DNA from: Mycoplana rhizolycopersici
Lineage (GTDB): Bacteria > Pseudomonadota > Alphaproteobacteria > Rhizobiales > Rhizobiaceae
DNA length: 64,000 bases
NCBI RefSeq assembly: GCF_013378445.1
Contig: NZ_JABXYK010000002.1
Location: 248,001 to 312,000, forward strand
Reading direction: 5' to 3'
This document shows, in pieces, positions 1 to 9,793 of the stretch. How positions within the stretch are numbered: the stretch's first letter is position 1; every line of letters starts with the position of its first letter. The position numbers were made by a program, and so were the translations under genes. Below the pieces are notes generated by a model that made no database searches, was not told where the DNA came from, and worked only from the letters and a program-made list of their open reading frames with translations.

Positions 1-524
1 CCGAGCCGTCCATAGTGATCGTCGTCCTCGCTGGCCACGATGCGCAGGCCCACCTCGCGCTGGAACATCAGCGTCAGCGACTTGTAGAAGGGCGGCCAGT
101 CCTTCGGCAGCAGCCAGTTCAGCAACAGCTGCGTACCGACGTTGTAGGGCAGGTTGGCGATGATGCGGACCGGCTCACCTGCCGGCACCAGTGCTGTGAA
201 GTCGACTTTCAGCGCATCGCCCTCGATGACGGTGAGCCGGCCCGGATAATGGTCCGAAATCTCCTGCAGCGCTGGCAAGGCACGCGCGTCGCGTTCGATC
301 GCGATGACGTGCTTGGCGCCGAGCGAGAGAATGGCGCGCGTCAGCCCACCGGGGCCGGGGCCGACCTCGATCACGGTACAGTCTTCCAGCGGCCCGGCCG
401 TGCGCGCGATCTTCTGCGTCAGGTTGAGGTCGAGGAGGAAGTTCTGCCCGAGCGACTTCTTCGCATCGAGCCCGTGGCGCTGAATGACGTCGCGTAGCGG
501 CGGAAGCCCGTCGATCGCCGCCAT
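1..524 (-). CDS. rsmA: 16S rRNA dimethyladenosine transferase RsmA (KsgA), N-terminal part
   Basis: N-terminal 174 residues of RsmA; the C-terminal part lies beyond the window edge. The family dimethylates two adjacent adenines in the 3'-terminal hairpin of 16S rRNA using S-adenosylmethionine, late in 30S assembly. The translation shows the KKSLGQNFL start region, the SAM-binding loop [10 protein letters not shown], the acidic IAIERD segment and the catalytic NLPYN motif, in the expected order. The ATG overlaps the pdxA stop by one base (TGATG), so it is translationally coupled as the last visible gene of the lptF-lptG-lptD-surA-pdxA-rsmA run. Identity is secure; only truncation by the window limits it. 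Confidence 0.96.
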   Translation of the reverse strand, partial: MAAIDGLPPLRDVIQRHGLDAKKSLGQNFLLDLNLTQKIARTAGPLEDCTVIEVGPGPGGLTRAILSLGAKHVIAIERDARALPALQEISDHYPGRLTVIEGDALKVDFTALVPAGEPVRIIANLPYNVGTQLLLNWLLPKDWPPFYKSLTLMFQREVGLRIVASEDDDHYGRL

Positions 525-1549
525 CAGTTACCGCCCCGTTCGTGCAGCGCCAGCTCGTGAGCAAGGCGAAGTGCCGCGAGCAGGCTGTCCGGCTTGGCCT
601 GGCCGGTGCCGGCCAGCGAGAAAGCCGTGCCGTGGTCGGGCGAGGTGCGGATGAACGGCAGCCCGAGCGTCACATTGACAGAATCGTCGAAGCCCAGCGC
701 CTTGGCGGGTATCAGGGCCTGATCGTGATACATGCAGATCGCAACGTCGTAGGTCGCACGCGCGGCCTCGTGGAACATCGTGTCGGCCGGCAGCGGCCCG
801 ACGGCATCGATGCCCAGTTCCTTGAGCCGCTCGATCGCCGGCGCCACGATCGCTGTGTCCTCGAGGCCGAGGGCGCCGCCTTCGCCGGCATGGGGATTGA
901 GGCCGGCGACCGCCAGCCTCGGTGCGGCAATGCCGAAGCGCTGCTTCAGATCCCTCGCCGTCACCAGCGCAGTCTCGAAGACGAGATCCTCCGTCAGCGC
1001 GGCAGGCACGTCCTTCAGCGGGATATGGATCGTGACGGGCACGCTTCTGAGTTTCGGTCCTGCCAGCAGCATGACCGGCAGCGCCTGCTTGCCGGTTGCC
1101 CTGGCGGCCAGGTCGGCCAGATATTCGGTGTGGCCGGGGAAGGGGAAGCCGGAATCGTAGAGGACGGCCTTGGCAATCGGATTGGTCACCACCGCCGAAG
1201 TGCGTCCCGACATCGTCAGCGTGACGGCCGTCTCGATCGCAGCGATGATCGCGCCCGCATTCTTCGAGGACGCCTTTCCGGCGATGGCCGGCTCGACGAG
1301 CGGGACGGAATAGACGGGGATCGCCTCGTCGAAAACCGTGGCCGCCGTCTCCGGCGTCGCTGCGGCGACTGCAACGTCCAGCCCGCGTGCGGCAGCGCGC
1401 GCCAGAAGCGCCTCGCCGTCGCCGATGAACAGGAAGGCGGGCAGGTCCAGCCGGACGCGCTCAAGCCAAAGGTCGAGCGTGACGTCCAGTCCGATCCCGG
1501 ACGGGTCGCCCATGGTAAGGGCCAGCGGGGGGACGGTCGCAACGGTCAT
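524..1549 (-). CDS. pdxA: 4-hydroxythreonine-4-phosphate dehydrogenase PdxA
   Basis: 341 residues, the normal family length. PdxA oxidises 4-phosphohydroxy-L-threonine in the DXP-dependent pyridoxal phosphate pathway, in the cytoplasm, with NAD(P) and a divalent metal. The N terminus carries the [10 protein letters not shown] signature (residues 11-20). The three metal-binding histidines are visible as TIHIPL (H175), NPHAGEGG (H220) and MYHDQ (H275), and FPGHTEYLA (around 138-145) is the conserved substrate loop. It follows surA with a gap of about 60 bases and overlaps rsmA by one base, matching the classical lptD-surA-pdxA-rsmA order. Confidence 0.97.
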   Translation of the reverse strand: MTVATVPPLALTMGDPSGIGLDVTLDLWLERVRLDLPAFLFIGDGEALLARAAARGLDVAVAAATPETAATVFDEAIPVYSVPLVEPAIAGKASSKNAGAIIAAIETAVTLTMSGRTSAVVTNPIAKAVLYDSGFPFPGHTEYLADLAARATGKQALPVMLLAGPKLRSVPVTIHIPLKDVPAALTEDLVFETALVTARDLKQRFGIAAPRLAVAGLNPHAGEGGALGLEDTAIVAPAIERLKELGIDAVGPLPADTMFHEAARATYDVAICMYHDQALIPAKALGFDDSVNVTLGLPFIRTSPDHGTAFSLAGTGQAKPDSLLAALRLAHELALHERGGN

Positions 1550-1608
1550 GGAATGGCATTTCTATGGCGGGAGAAGAGCCGGCGCGGCGCGCCGGCGGCG
1601 GAGCGCGG

Positions 1609-2550
1609 TCAGCGCATCGTGATCTGCGCCTTGCTGCGCAGTTCATCCACATACTTCTTGCTGTTGCCGTCATCCGGCTTGTCGCCACCCTTGCCGAGCT
1701 CCTCGGCGCGGAACACCATTTCGGCGGCCATGTCGTCGTTGACCTGGCGCGTCTTGCAGATTCCGAGATATTCCACGCCGCGTTCGGTGACGCGCGTCTC
1801 GGTGGTGTTGCCCTTAGCCTTCTCGATCAGCGGCTTCCAGTCTTCGGGCAACTGCGGTGCAAGCACCCGGCCCAGCTCGCGAATGGAGACGTCGTGCATC
1901 GTCGCGGCGAAGATCTTGGCGTCCTCACAGCCGGGATATTTGGAGCGCGAGGCCTCGGCCTCCGCCTTGCGCTTGCCGATGATGGCGTTGCGGCGCGATG
2001 CGGGAACGACGAAGATGACCTGCTGCAGGAAGTATTCGGTCGTCGACGGCTTGTCGCCGCCGCGCTCCTGCATGCGTTCCACGAGCGACTTGCCGCCCGC
2101 GGAATTGCCATATCGTGCGTTGACGACACGCGGCCAGCTCATCTGCACGGCGATGTACTGCTTGAAGTGGTCGGCGCCGACGCCGGCGCGGTCGAGGATC
2201 TGGCCGAGTTGGTCGGTGGTCAGCTTGTTGCCGGAGGCGAAACGCGCATAGGAGGCATCGACGTCGGACGTGCTGACGGACATGCGCAGCCTGGCAATCT
2301 CGGAACGCTTCAGCGTTTCGTCGATAAGCTGTTCGCGTGCGATATCCTTGGTGGCCTTGGACTTTTGCAGGCGCAGGAATGCCATGCGGCGCTGGACGTC
2401 GCCCGATGTGATGGCCGTGCCGTTGACGACTGCCTCGACGCCGGTTGCGGCGACGGCCGGAGAGACGATAGGCACTCCCGACGCGACGGAGCCCACAAAA
2501 ATAGCGGTGCCAAGAGCGATCGCCCGCATCAACGACATCTTTCTGGTCAT
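1609..2550 (-). CDS. surA: Periplasmic SurA-type chaperone (SurA N-terminal domain protein)
   Basis: 313 residues, shorter than E. coli SurA (about 430). The N terminus is a Sec-type signal peptide (basic start, hydrophobic core, cleavage after a VAATG-like region), followed by a SurA_N-like helical segment that begins VEAVVNGTAITSGDVQRR. I cannot see two clear parvulin domains; the C-terminal half may be a divergent one. The role inferred from family and position is chaperoning outer-membrane proteins, including LptD encoded just upstream. The start was placed at 2550 because the stretch AAAGGG lies six bases upstream; the ATG at 2556 has no spacing for a ribosome-binding site, and longer starts add an arginine/lysine-rich tail. 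Confidence 0.8.
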   Translation of the reverse strand: MTRKMSLMRAIALGTAIFVGSVASGVPIVSPAVAATGVEAVVNGTAITSGDVQRRMAFLRLQKSKATKDIAREQLIDETLKRSEIARLRMSVSTSDVDASYARFASGNKLTTDQLGQILDRAGVGADHFKQYIAVQMSWPRVVNARYGNSAGGKSLVERMQERGGDKPSTTEYFLQQVIFVVPASRRNAIIGKRKAEAEASRSKYPGCEDAKIFAATMHDVSIRELGRVLAPQLPEDWKPLIEKAKGNTTETRVTERGVEYLGICKTRQVNDDMAAEMVFRAEELGKGGDKPDDGNSKKYVDELRSKAQITMR

Positions 2551-2755
2551 TTCCATCCCTTTCCGTCTTTTCCGCATTGCCCGGCAATCGGGCTTGAAGC
2601 GGATGAACCGGGCGTTGCCCGGACGCGTCTGCGGCATCTTCTTATGCGCGCGCAACGCCTCTCGGCGGCAGCCCTAACGAATTACGCCCTCAAATCAGCC
2701 ATTTGCATAATACATGCGGCCAAACGATGACAAGCCCGGAGAGCGAAAGGCTGCC
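2551..2755. other. Intergenic region between lptD and surA
   Basis: About 205 bases without a convincing gene. It contains a small dyad, CCGGGC-GTT-GCCCGG at 2608-2622, and a more AT-rich part near 2680-2715. The break in an otherwise tightly overlapping operon suggests that surA-pdxA-rsmA may also have its own promoter here, but I cannot point to a definite -35/-10 pair. Confidence 0.4.
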
Positions 2756-5098
2756 TCAGTAGTCGTCGAAACCGTCGAGGGTCGTATCGCCCACATTGAT
2801 GTCGCCGAGCGTTCTGAAGCTGAGGCGGGCGCCGATCGACCAGTCGTTGGCGATTGTCGAGCCGGTGTCGCGCGTATTCTCGTAGACGATCGAGAAAATC
2901 GTGTCGCGGTCGTCATAGGTCAGGCCGACGCCGCTGCGCGCGAGATTGTTGTTGTTGATGTCGTAAGTCACCGAGCCGAAGACCGACCAGTAATCGCGGA
3001 ACTTGAGAGCGGCGATGGTCTGGACTTCGTCGTTGTCTTCCGGGAAGCCGTAGAGCGGCTGGGCGGCGATCCGGGTGTAGGTCATCGCCGCCTGCAGGCG
3101 GTAGTTCTCGAAGCCCACGCGCGTATCGGTACGGCGCAGCGACAGATCCTTGCGATCGAGGCGCGAGCTGTAGGAGAGGGCCCAGCCGCCGGGGGTCGTC
3201 AGTCCGGCCATGCCGACATAGTCGGAGCTGTCGTATTCCAGACCCGAATTCGCGCCGGCATTGACGAGGTCCGCCGAGGCGAACGAATTCTCGCCCGAAA
3301 GCTGGTAGGACTGGCCGAAGACGCTGCGCATCGTGTAGCCGCTGTCCAGCGTTCCGGTGTAGCGGATGCCGACATTGGCGCGCGTGCCGCCTTCGATCCG
3401 GTCGAAGCCGGAGAACTTGTCGCGCTCGAACAGGTTGGTGGCGTCGAAGACGAAGCTTTGTGCATCTTCGTTCGGCAGTCCGCCGGCCAGTTGCTCGTTG
3501 GGGCGGACATAGACCTGCGCCATCGGTTCGAACACGTGGCTGCCGCCATCGGTCGTCACCAGGATCGGATAGCGTGTCTCCAGACCCGCCGTCAGCATGC
3601 CGCGCGTGGCGCTGTCTGCGGTGTCGAAGTTGCCGTCATAGCGCGAACCCGGATCGGTCATGTCGAGGCGCAGGGCGTCACCGCGCGCTGCCAGCAGCGG
3701 CGTGAAGACGAGCCCGCCGGGCATGACGTACTGGCGCTTCCATTCGAGTTCCGCGGTGAGGCGCGACGTGCCGCCATCGAGGCCGGGGAAACGCCAGGAG
3801 GAGCCCATGAAATAGCGGTCGAGACGGTCGCGCTCGACGTTGGTGAGGTTCACCGTGGCGGCCAGCTGTCCGCCGAACACCGGATTCGGTGCGATGTATT
3901 CGTAGTCGAGCGTCTGTGGAATTGCCTGCTGGCGCTCGGCGACGTCATTGGGATCGGCGTCCTGCACGTCGAAATAGAAGGCGCGCAGGTCGAGATAATT
4001 CCGGCGTCCGATACCGTTCAGGTAGACTTGGTTGCGGATGATACGGTCGTCGTATCCCGATAGGTCATAGGTACGCGAGAAGTTGTTGTCCGTCTGGGTC
4101 ATCACTTCCCAGCCGAAGGCCCAGCGCGGATTGATCTGGAACGTGCCCACAGACGCGATCATGGCGCGCCCGTCGACCTCGCGGTCGCTGGTGCCGTCGG
4201 TGAAGACCTCTGGACGCATCTGTTGGATGCCGGCCGCGCGCAACGTGACAAGACCGCTGTGGAACTGCTTGCGGAACTCGCCCTCCATCAGGAAGCCCTG
4301 CCGCGTATAGACGTTCGGCGTGATCGTCGCGTCCATGTCCGGGGCGATGGCGATGTAGTAGGGCACGCCGATGCCGAGACCGAGCTTCTGCGTATAGCTG
4401 AATTTCGGGAACAGAACGCCCGTCTTCCGCTTCACCGTGTGGTCGGGAACCTCGAGCATCGGGAAGTAGGCGATCGGCTTGCCGAACATCTCGAAGCGGG
4501 CATGCTCCAGGCGCACGGTATGGGTGCGGCCGTTCTGGACCACGCGCTCGGCCTTGATCTGCCACAGCGAGCGATGCGTCGGGTCCGTCGCGCACGGCGT
4601 GCAGGCCGTGTAGACGCCGTTGTTTAGGATCATTTCCTCGCCGTTTACGCGCTCGCCGCTGGTCGCGGCGATCTTCGTCAGGTCGGTCGTCTCGATCCGC
4701 AGCGCGTTGGCAAAGCCGTTGGCGAAATCGTCGGAGAGATTGAGTTCCTGCGCGTAGACGCGGTTGCCGGTCGGTTCGATGAACTCGATGTCGCCGGTCG
4801 CCTTGAGCTGGCCGGTCGTCTGGTCATAGATGACCTGCTTGGCGACGAGCTGGTAACCGCCATAGTTGATCTGGACCGCGCCTCGCGCCGTCACCGTGTC
4901 GCTGTCGCGATTGTAGACCAGTTCGTTGGCGGCCAGAATCAGCTTCGCATCCGGCGGAATGTTGGGTGCGAGCGAATCGACCGTCGCCGACTGCGCACGG
5001 GCAGGCAGCGAGGCCATGGGCGCAAGCGCGCACAAGGCGACACCGGCAAGCAGCGCGGTCGCGATCCAAGTCTTACGTTCGCGGTTGCCTGCCGCCAC
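2756..5098 (-). CDS. lptD: LPS-assembly protein LptD
   Basis: 780 residues. LptD is the outer-membrane beta-barrel that, with LptE, inserts lipopolysaccharide into the outer leaflet. An N-terminal signal peptide (residues 1-36, ending PARAQ) is followed by an OstA/LptA-like jellyroll (roughly 50-160, with LILAANELVYNRDSDTVTARG-type repeats) and a long barrel domain rich in alternating aromatic strands, ending in an aromatic terminal residue pair. Translation starts at a GTG at 5098 that shares one base with the lptG stop (TAGTG), which argues strongly for this start and for coupling. Synteny with surA and lptFG supports the call. Confidence 0.95.
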   Translation of the reverse strand: MAAGNRERKTWIATALLAGVALCALAPMASLPARAQSATVDSLAPNIPPDAKLILAANELVYNRDSDTVTARGAVQINYGGYQLVAKQVIYDQTTGQLKATGDIEFIEPTGNRVYAQELNLSDDFANGFANALRIETTDLTKIAATSGERVNGEEMILNNGVYTACTPCATDPTHRSLWQIKAERVVQNGRTHTVRLEHARFEMFGKPIAYFPMLEVPDHTVKRKTGVLFPKFSYTQKLGLGIGVPYYIAIAPDMDATITPNVYTRQGFLMEGEFRKQFHSGLVTLRAAGIQQMRPEVFTDGTSDREVDGRAMIASVGTFQINPRWAFGWEVMTQTDNNFSRTYDLSGYDDRIIRNQVYLNGIGRRNYLDLRAFYFDVQDADPNDVAERQQAIPQTLDYEYIAPNPVFGGQLAATVNLTNVERDRLDRYFMGSSWRFPGLDGGTSRLTAELEWKRQYVMPGGLVFTPLLAARGDALRLDMTDPGSRYDGNFDTADSATRGMLTAGLETRYPILVTTDGGSHVFEPMAQVYVRPNEQLAGGLPNEDAQSFVFDATNLFERDKFSGFDRIEGGTRANVGIRYTGTLDSGYTMRSVFGQSYQLSGENSFASADLVNAGANSGLEYDSSDYVGMAGLTTPGGWALSYSSRLDRKDLSLRRTDTRVGFENYRLQAAMTYTRIAAQPLYGFPEDNDEVQTIAALKFRDYWSVFGSVTYDINNNNLARSGVGLTYDDRDTIFSIVYENTRDTGSTIANDWSIGARLSFRTLGDINVGDTTLDGFDDY

Positions 5099-6177
5099 TA
5101 GCCGTCCTCCTGGTGCAGAAGGATTGTTGCACCCAGCGACATTGCTACGACAACTGGCAGCCAGGCCGCAACAAACGGTGGGACTATTCCACTGCTTCCG
5201 AATGCTTTCACAAGCACGGTGACGACATAAAGCATGAAGCCGGCGAGTATGCCACCCAGAATCACCGCACGTGATTGATTAAACCTGCTAAATTTTAACG
5301 AGACGCTAGCAGCGATCAGCGTCATTGCAACCAGAAGAAGCGGCAGCGAAAGCATCGAATGAAACTGCGTTTCGAGCGGCTCGGTAGCGAAACCGAACGA
5401 CTTTGCCGCCTCGATCTTTCGTGGCAGTGCGAAAAACGAAATGGAATCAGGTTTTTCGAGGCTCTCCTGGACGAACTCCTGTCTCAGATTGGTCTCCAGT
5501 TGTGCCGAAGGGGAACGCTTGGGCAACTCGCCGTTGCGGGTCTCCAGTACCTTGTTAAGCTCCCAGTAACCATCTTTCAGGATTGCCGATTCGGCGTCCT
5601 GTCGAAAACTGATGTGCCCGTCCTTGTCGAAATGGATGATGCTGACGTTCAGCAGCCGCGTTCCACCGTCCTCGACGGCCTTCGCCCCGATGATCGCATC
5701 GTCGCCGTCGTGACGCTGGCGGATCCACGGTATGCCTGTGCTCGAAGACTTGCGGTTGGAGCCCCACTCGGCTTCCAGCACCTGCGACTGGCGCGTCCCC
5801 CAGGCCGCGATCGGGTTGAGGACGGTCACCGCGAGGACCCCGAACAGGAAGGCGCCGATGGCGAACGGCCGCAGGAACTGCCAGACCGATACGCCGGCGG
5901 CACGGGTGACGACGAGTTCGTAGCGGCGGTTCAGCGAGATCAGCGCGGCCATGCCGGCAAAGAGTGCGACGAAGGGAATCGTCTGCATCAGGATCATCGG
6001 AATGCGCAGCACCGTCATCAGCAATCCGCTGAGGGCCGTGTATTTCGGCAGCCCACCCATGCGGCTGGACGTCTCGCTGAAGTCGATGATGAAGACGAGC
6101 GCGAAGATTCCGATCATGAACCAGATCGTCGTCACCATGTAGCGGCGGAAGAAATAGAGGCCGAGGGTGGGGATCAT
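5098..6177 (-). CDS. lptG: LPS export ABC transporter permease LptG
   Basis: 359 residues of the YjgP/YjgQ family. LptG and LptF form the inner-membrane permease of LptB2FGC, which extracts LPS and feeds the periplasmic bridge to LptD. Hydrophobicity indicates three N-terminal membrane helices (about 13-33, 60-80, 98-120), a periplasmic beta-jellyroll (about 130-265) and three C-terminal helices (about 272-355). It overlaps lptF by four bases (ATGA) and lptD by one base. Distinguishing it from LptF rests on gene order and C-terminal similarity. Confidence 0.94.
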   Translation of the reverse strand: MIPTLGLYFFRRYMVTTIWFMIGIFALVFIIDFSETSSRMGGLPKYTALSGLLMTVLRIPMILMQTIPFVALFAGMAALISLNRRYELVVTRAAGVSVWQFLRPFAIGAFLFGVLAVTVLNPIAAWGTRQSQVLEAEWGSNRKSSSTGIPWIRQRHDGDDAIIGAKAVEDGGTRLLNVSIIHFDKDGHISFRQDAESAILKDGYWELNKVLETRNGELPKRSPSAQLETNLRQEFVQESLEKPDSISFFALPRKIEAAKSFGFATEPLETQFHSMLSLPLLLVAMTLIAASVSLKFSRFNQSRAVILGGILAGFMLYVVTVLVKAFGSSGIVPPFVAAWLPVVVAMSLGATILLHQEDG

Positions 6178-7361
6178 TGCTGTTGTCCGTGGCTCGTGGA
6201 CGCGGCCCCGGAGCGGCCGGACAGGCGCGCCATGAGGCTGTCTCGCAGATCCATCAGCCGCGCGCGCAACGAGGCCGGCAATTCAAGGCTCTTGTGGCGT
6301 GAGAGCTGGCGTATCGCCAGCGCTGCCACGCCGACCGGGATCAGATAGAGGAACGGGATGGCGTAGTAGGACGTTTCCGAAGCGCTCGCCGCATAGAACA
6401 TCGCCCAGCGGATCGCGAGCGCCACGAGCAGCGAGGTGACCATGGGATGGACGCGCGCCTCGCGATGCGACCGGGCATCGACGCTGGCGACGAGCGCGAC
6501 CAGTCCGAAGATCAGCGGCAGCGTCCATTCGGTGAAGCGGCGGTGTAGTTCGGCGGTGAACGCGCCCGGATTGCGTTTGACCTGCTCGTCGTTCGGATCG
6601 GGGTTCAGCAGGAAGGGCAGGTCGCGATCCTTGGCGCGGATGGTCGCTTCGCCGGCGCGCTCGGTCAGGTCGGCCAGGTCGAAGGCATAGGAATCGAACT
6701 TGATGACCGAGACGTCCCCGTTCGGAAGCTTCCGGTGCACCTCGCCGTCGTTCATCACCAGCGCCGAGGTCTTCTCGTCGATGGCGCCTTCGCGGGCATA
6801 GTAGACGTATTCCACCTTCGGGTCGCGGGTGTCGGCCACGAACAGGCCTTCGAGCACGCCGCCGCCCTTGCGCCGGGAAACCTGGACATAGAGCCCGTCC
6901 GTCACCTTGCGGAAGGCGTTTTCCTGGATGACCGAGGAGAGCATGTCGGCATGCGCCGTGGCGATCATCTGGCGCACGGCCGTGCGCGAATAGGGTTCCA
7001 CGAAGTTGTCGACGACGAAGGAAACGACGCTGAGGCCGACGCCCAGATAGATGATCGGGCGGATGATCATCATGCGCGAACTGCCGGCCGCATTCAGGAC
7101 GGTGAGCTCGGAATCGGCATTCATCGCCGTCAGCGTCTGGGCGACGCCGATGACGAAGGCGAAGGGGAGGATAATCGGAATGACGGAAGGCAGGATGAGC
7201 GTGGCGAGCTTCAGAAACGCCAACATCGACTGGCCGCTGTCGGTCACCAGGTTGACGTTGGTCAGCGCCTGCGTCGTCCAGACGATACCGAGCAGCGGCA
7301 GCAGCGTGCCGAAGAACATCAGCGACGTGCGACGCAGGATGTAGCGTTCAATCAGCTTCAT
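6174..7361 (-). CDS. lptF: LPS export ABC transporter permease LptF
   Basis: 395 residues, YjgP/YjgQ family, first gene of the LPS-transport operon. It starts MKLIERYILRRT, typical of this family, with membrane helices near 13-35, 55-80 and 95-120, a periplasmic domain, then three helices from about 275 to 345. The C terminus has an extra hydrophilic tail of about 35 residues (SLRARLMDLRDSL and beyond) that is likely cytoplasmic. It is divergent from pepA, so the operon promoter should lie in the 301-base gap up to 7662. Confidence 0.94.
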   Translation of the reverse strand: MKLIERYILRRTSLMFFGTLLPLLGIVWTTQALTNVNLVTDSGQSMLAFLKLATLILPSVIPIILPFAFVIGVAQTLTAMNADSELTVLNAAGSSRMMIIRPIIYLGVGLSVVSFVVDNFVEPYSRTAVRQMIATAHADMLSSVIQENAFRKVTDGLYVQVSRRKGGGVLEGLFVADTRDPKVEYVYYAREGAIDEKTSALVMNDGEVHRKLPNGDVSVIKFDSYAFDLADLTERAGEATIRAKDRDLPFLLNPDPNDEQVKRNPGAFTAELHRRFTEWTLPLIFGLVALVASVDARSHREARVHPMVTSLLVALAIRWAMFYAASASETSYYAIPFLYLIPVGVAALAIRQLSRHKSLELPASLRARLMDLRDSLMARLSGRSGAASTSHGQQQ

Positions 7362-7662
7362 GTCTGTTCCGAACCGGAGTCCCGTTTCTGTTGTCTATAG
7401 TCGTCCGGTCGCAGCCGATCGGTCCACCGATGCGAAAACGTTCGAGCCCATATAAGTCTTCATCCGGCCGACACCAGACCGGAACGGCCCTATGCCACGG
7501 AAATTTGCCGCGAACAAATCTACTGGTCCGGTTTTAAACCGAGGGCGGCATCTTGCCAAGCGCCGCAAAAGCGACAAGGAATTGCCGACAGTCAACCGCG
7601 CAACCTGTGGATTCAGGTCGCCCGCGAACGGTGCGGCCGATTGCATACCCTTGGAGTAGACC
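7362..7662. promoter_or_regulatory. Divergent promoter region lptF / pepA
   Basis: 301 bases between two divergent genes, with no credible small ORF. On the minus strand a stretch GACTATAGAC near 7391-7400 could be a -10 element for lptF, whose ATG lies about 35 bases further on. The pepA side has GGAG ten bases before its ATG. Promoter assignments are inferred from orientation; I see no strong operator dyad. Confidence 0.4.
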
Positions 7663-9153
7663 ATGTCCCAGAAGTTCGATGTCACTTTCGTAAAGGCGCT
7701 CAAGCCCGCCGGCGGCACTGCGATCGTCCTGCAGGCGCCAGGTGTGATCGGCGCGCCTTCCGAGGTCGATCCGGCCGGCGTGCTGCCGCGGGCTGCCGAA
7801 GTCGGGCGCTTCAAGGGCAAGGCGCTGAAGAGCCTCGATGTTGTCGCCCCGCACGGCTCGCCGTTCGATCGCATCGTCCTTCTGGGCCTCGGCGATCCCG
7901 AGAAGCTGACGGCCAATGACTGGCTGAAGGCGGGCGGCTCCGCGTCGGGCAAGATCGGCAACGCCGATTCGGTCGCGGTCTATCTCGATGCGGAAGGCGT
8001 CGATGTCGCTGGCCAGGCGGCGGCCGATTTCGCCCTTGGCCTTTTGCTGGGCGCCTATCGCTTCGATACCTACAAGACGAAGAAGGACGACGACGAGCAG
8101 AAGTCGAACGGCAAGAAGTCGATCAAGGTTTCGATCGTCACCGCGGCCGCTTCGGCAGCGAAGAAGGCCTTTGAGGACAGCGAGGCGGTCGCCGGCGGTG
8201 TGCTCCTGGCGCGCGATCTCGTCAACGAGCCGGCTAACGTGCTGGGTCCCGTCGAATTCGCCGAAAAGGCGAAGGCGCTGGAAAAGCTCGGCGTGGATGT
8301 GGAAATCCTCACCGAACGCGAAATGAAGAAGCTCGGCATGGAGGCCCTTCTCGGGGTCGCGCAGGGCTCCGCGCGTCCGCCGCGTCTTGCCATCATGCAG
8401 TGGAAGGGCGGCAAGCCGAAGGACAAGCCGGTGGCCTTCGTCGGCAAGGGCGTCGTCTTCGATACCGGCGGCATCTCGATCAAGCCGGCGGCCGGCATGG
8501 AGGACATGAAGGGCGACATGGGCGGTGCCGCCGCCGTCATCGGCCTGATGCACACGCTGGCCGCACGCAAGGCCAAGGTCAACGCCGTCGGCATCCTCGG
8601 CCTGGTCGAGAACATGCCGGACGGCAACGCCCAGCGTCCCGGCGACATCGTCACCTCGATGTCTGGCCAGACGATCGAGGTGATCAATACGGACGCCGAG
8701 GGGCGCCTCGTGCTCTGCGACGCGCTCTGGTACTGCAACGATCGCTTCAAGCCGCAATTCATGATCGACCTTGCGACGCTGACGGGCGCCGTCATGGTGG
8801 CGCTCGGCAGCCATCACGCCGGCCTGTTCTCCAACGACGACACGCTGGCCGCACGGCTGACGGCGGCCGGCATTGCCACCAACGAGCGGGTCTGGCGCCT
8901 GCCGCTCGGCAAGGAATACGACAAGATGATCGACAGCAAGTTCGCCGACATGAAGAACACCGGCGGCCGCTATGCAGGTTCGATCACAGCAGCCCAGTTC
9001 CTGCATCGCTTCGTCAAGGACACGCCCTGGGCCCATCTCGACATCGCCGGCACCGCCATGGGGTCGCCGACCGACGAGATCAACCAGTCCTGGGGCTCGG
9101 GCTTCGGCGTGCGGCTGCTCGATGAACTGGTGCGGACGCAGTACGAGAGCTGA
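7663..9153 (+). CDS. pepA: Leucyl aminopeptidase PepA (M17 family)
   Basis: 496 residues, normal for M17. The enzyme removes N-terminal residues from peptides using two divalent metals and works as a cytoplasmic hexamer. The C-terminal catalytic domain shows the metal/substrate segment [16 protein letters not shown] (near 263-278), [10 protein letters not shown] (near 284-293) and the family signature [10 protein letters not shown] (near 343-352). The N-terminal macro-like domain is less conserved and contains a lysine-rich insert ([15 protein letters not shown]). holC follows after five bases, an arrangement common in proteobacteria. Confidence 0.97.
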   Translation: MSQKFDVTFVKALKPAGGTAIVLQAPGVIGAPSEVDPAGVLPRAAEVGRFKGKALKSLDVVAPHGSPFDRIVLLGLGDPEKLTANDWLKAGGSASGKIGNADSVAVYLDAEGVDVAGQAAADFALGLLLGAYRFDTYKTKKDDDEQKSNGKKSIKVSIVTAAASAAKKAFEDSEAVAGGVLLARDLVNEPANVLGPVEFAEKAKALEKLGVDVEILTEREMKKLGMEALLGVAQGSARPPRLAIMQWKGGKPKDKPVAFVGKGVVFDTGGISIKPAAGMEDMKGDMGGAAAVIGLMHTLAARKAKVNAVGILGLVENMPDGNAQRPGDIVTSMSGQTIEVINTDAEGRLVLCDALWYCNDRFKPQFMIDLATLTGAVMVALGSHHAGLFSNDDTLAARLTAAGIATNERVWRLPLGKEYDKMIDSKFADMKNTGGRYAGSITAAQFLHRFVKDTPWAHLDIAGTAMGSPTDEINQSWGSGFGVRLLDELVRTQYES

Positions 9154-9158
9154 TCGCT

Positions 9159-9608
9159 TTGAGCGAGATCCTGTTCTACCACCTGACCGAATCGAAACTG
9201 GAGGACGCCCTGCCGCCGCTGCTCGACAAGAGCCTCGAGCGCGGCTGGCGGGTCGTCGTCCAGACCGGCACGGCCGAACGGCGCGACGCACTCGACACCC
9301 ATCTGTGGACGTATCGCGAGGAAAGCTTCCTGCCGCACGGCACCGACGATCAGCCCAATGCCGCCGACCAGCCGGTGCTGCTGACGAACGGTCCCGACAA
9401 TGCGAATGCCGCGACCGTGCGCTTTCTGGTCGACGGCGCCGTACCGCCGCCGCTCGACGGCTACGATCGCGTCATCTTCATGTTCGACGGCCACGACCAG
9501 CCCGAACTCGATGCCGCGCGCGAGCATTGGAAGCGGCTGAAGGGCGAGGGCCACCAATTGACCTACTGGCAGCAGAACAACGACGGACGCTGGGTCAAGA
9601 AGGCCTAG
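9159..9608 (+). CDS. holC: DNA polymerase III chi subunit HolC
   Basis: 149 residues. Chi belongs to the clamp-loader complex and links it to single-stranded-DNA-binding protein. The sequence starts MSEILFYHLTES and contains RGWRVVVQT, the HLWTY...FLPHG motif and FMFDGHDQPELDAAREHWK, all typical of chi. The start is a TTG five bases after the pepA stop, which fits the conserved N terminus and implies coupling to pepA. The following 185 bases before the next gene contain no clear gene or strong terminator. Confidence 0.93.
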   Translation: MSEILFYHLTESKLEDALPPLLDKSLERGWRVVVQTGTAERRDALDTHLWTYREESFLPHGTDDQPNAADQPVLLTNGPDNANAATVRFLVDGAVPPPLDGYDRVIFMFDGHDQPELDAAREHWKRLKGEGHQLTYWQQNNDGRWVKKA

Positions 9609-9793
9609 CCAGGCCGTCGCGGCAGGGCTTGAAATGAGCGCGTCGTCGATCCGACGCAGCCGGATGGTCCGTCAAAAAAACTGGATGTCCTGCGACCGAA
9701 CGCTATTTTGCCGGACATCTGCCGGTTGCAGGAGGGCAGTCGGCCGCGGGCTTCGTCGGAAGACGGCTGTCCGTCTGCGAGAGGAGGATTTCG

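Noticed and set aside
542-2251. 569-codon open frame on the plus strand opposite pdxA and surA
   Set aside because: It is a mirror of GC-rich coding DNA; composition is arginine/glutamine-rich, no family resemblance, no ribosome-binding site, and the opposite strand carries clear genes. The same applies to long open frames at 12498-14333 (minus), 38574-40700 (minus), 47029-48468 (minus), 58690-60210 (minus) and 60798-62327 (minus).
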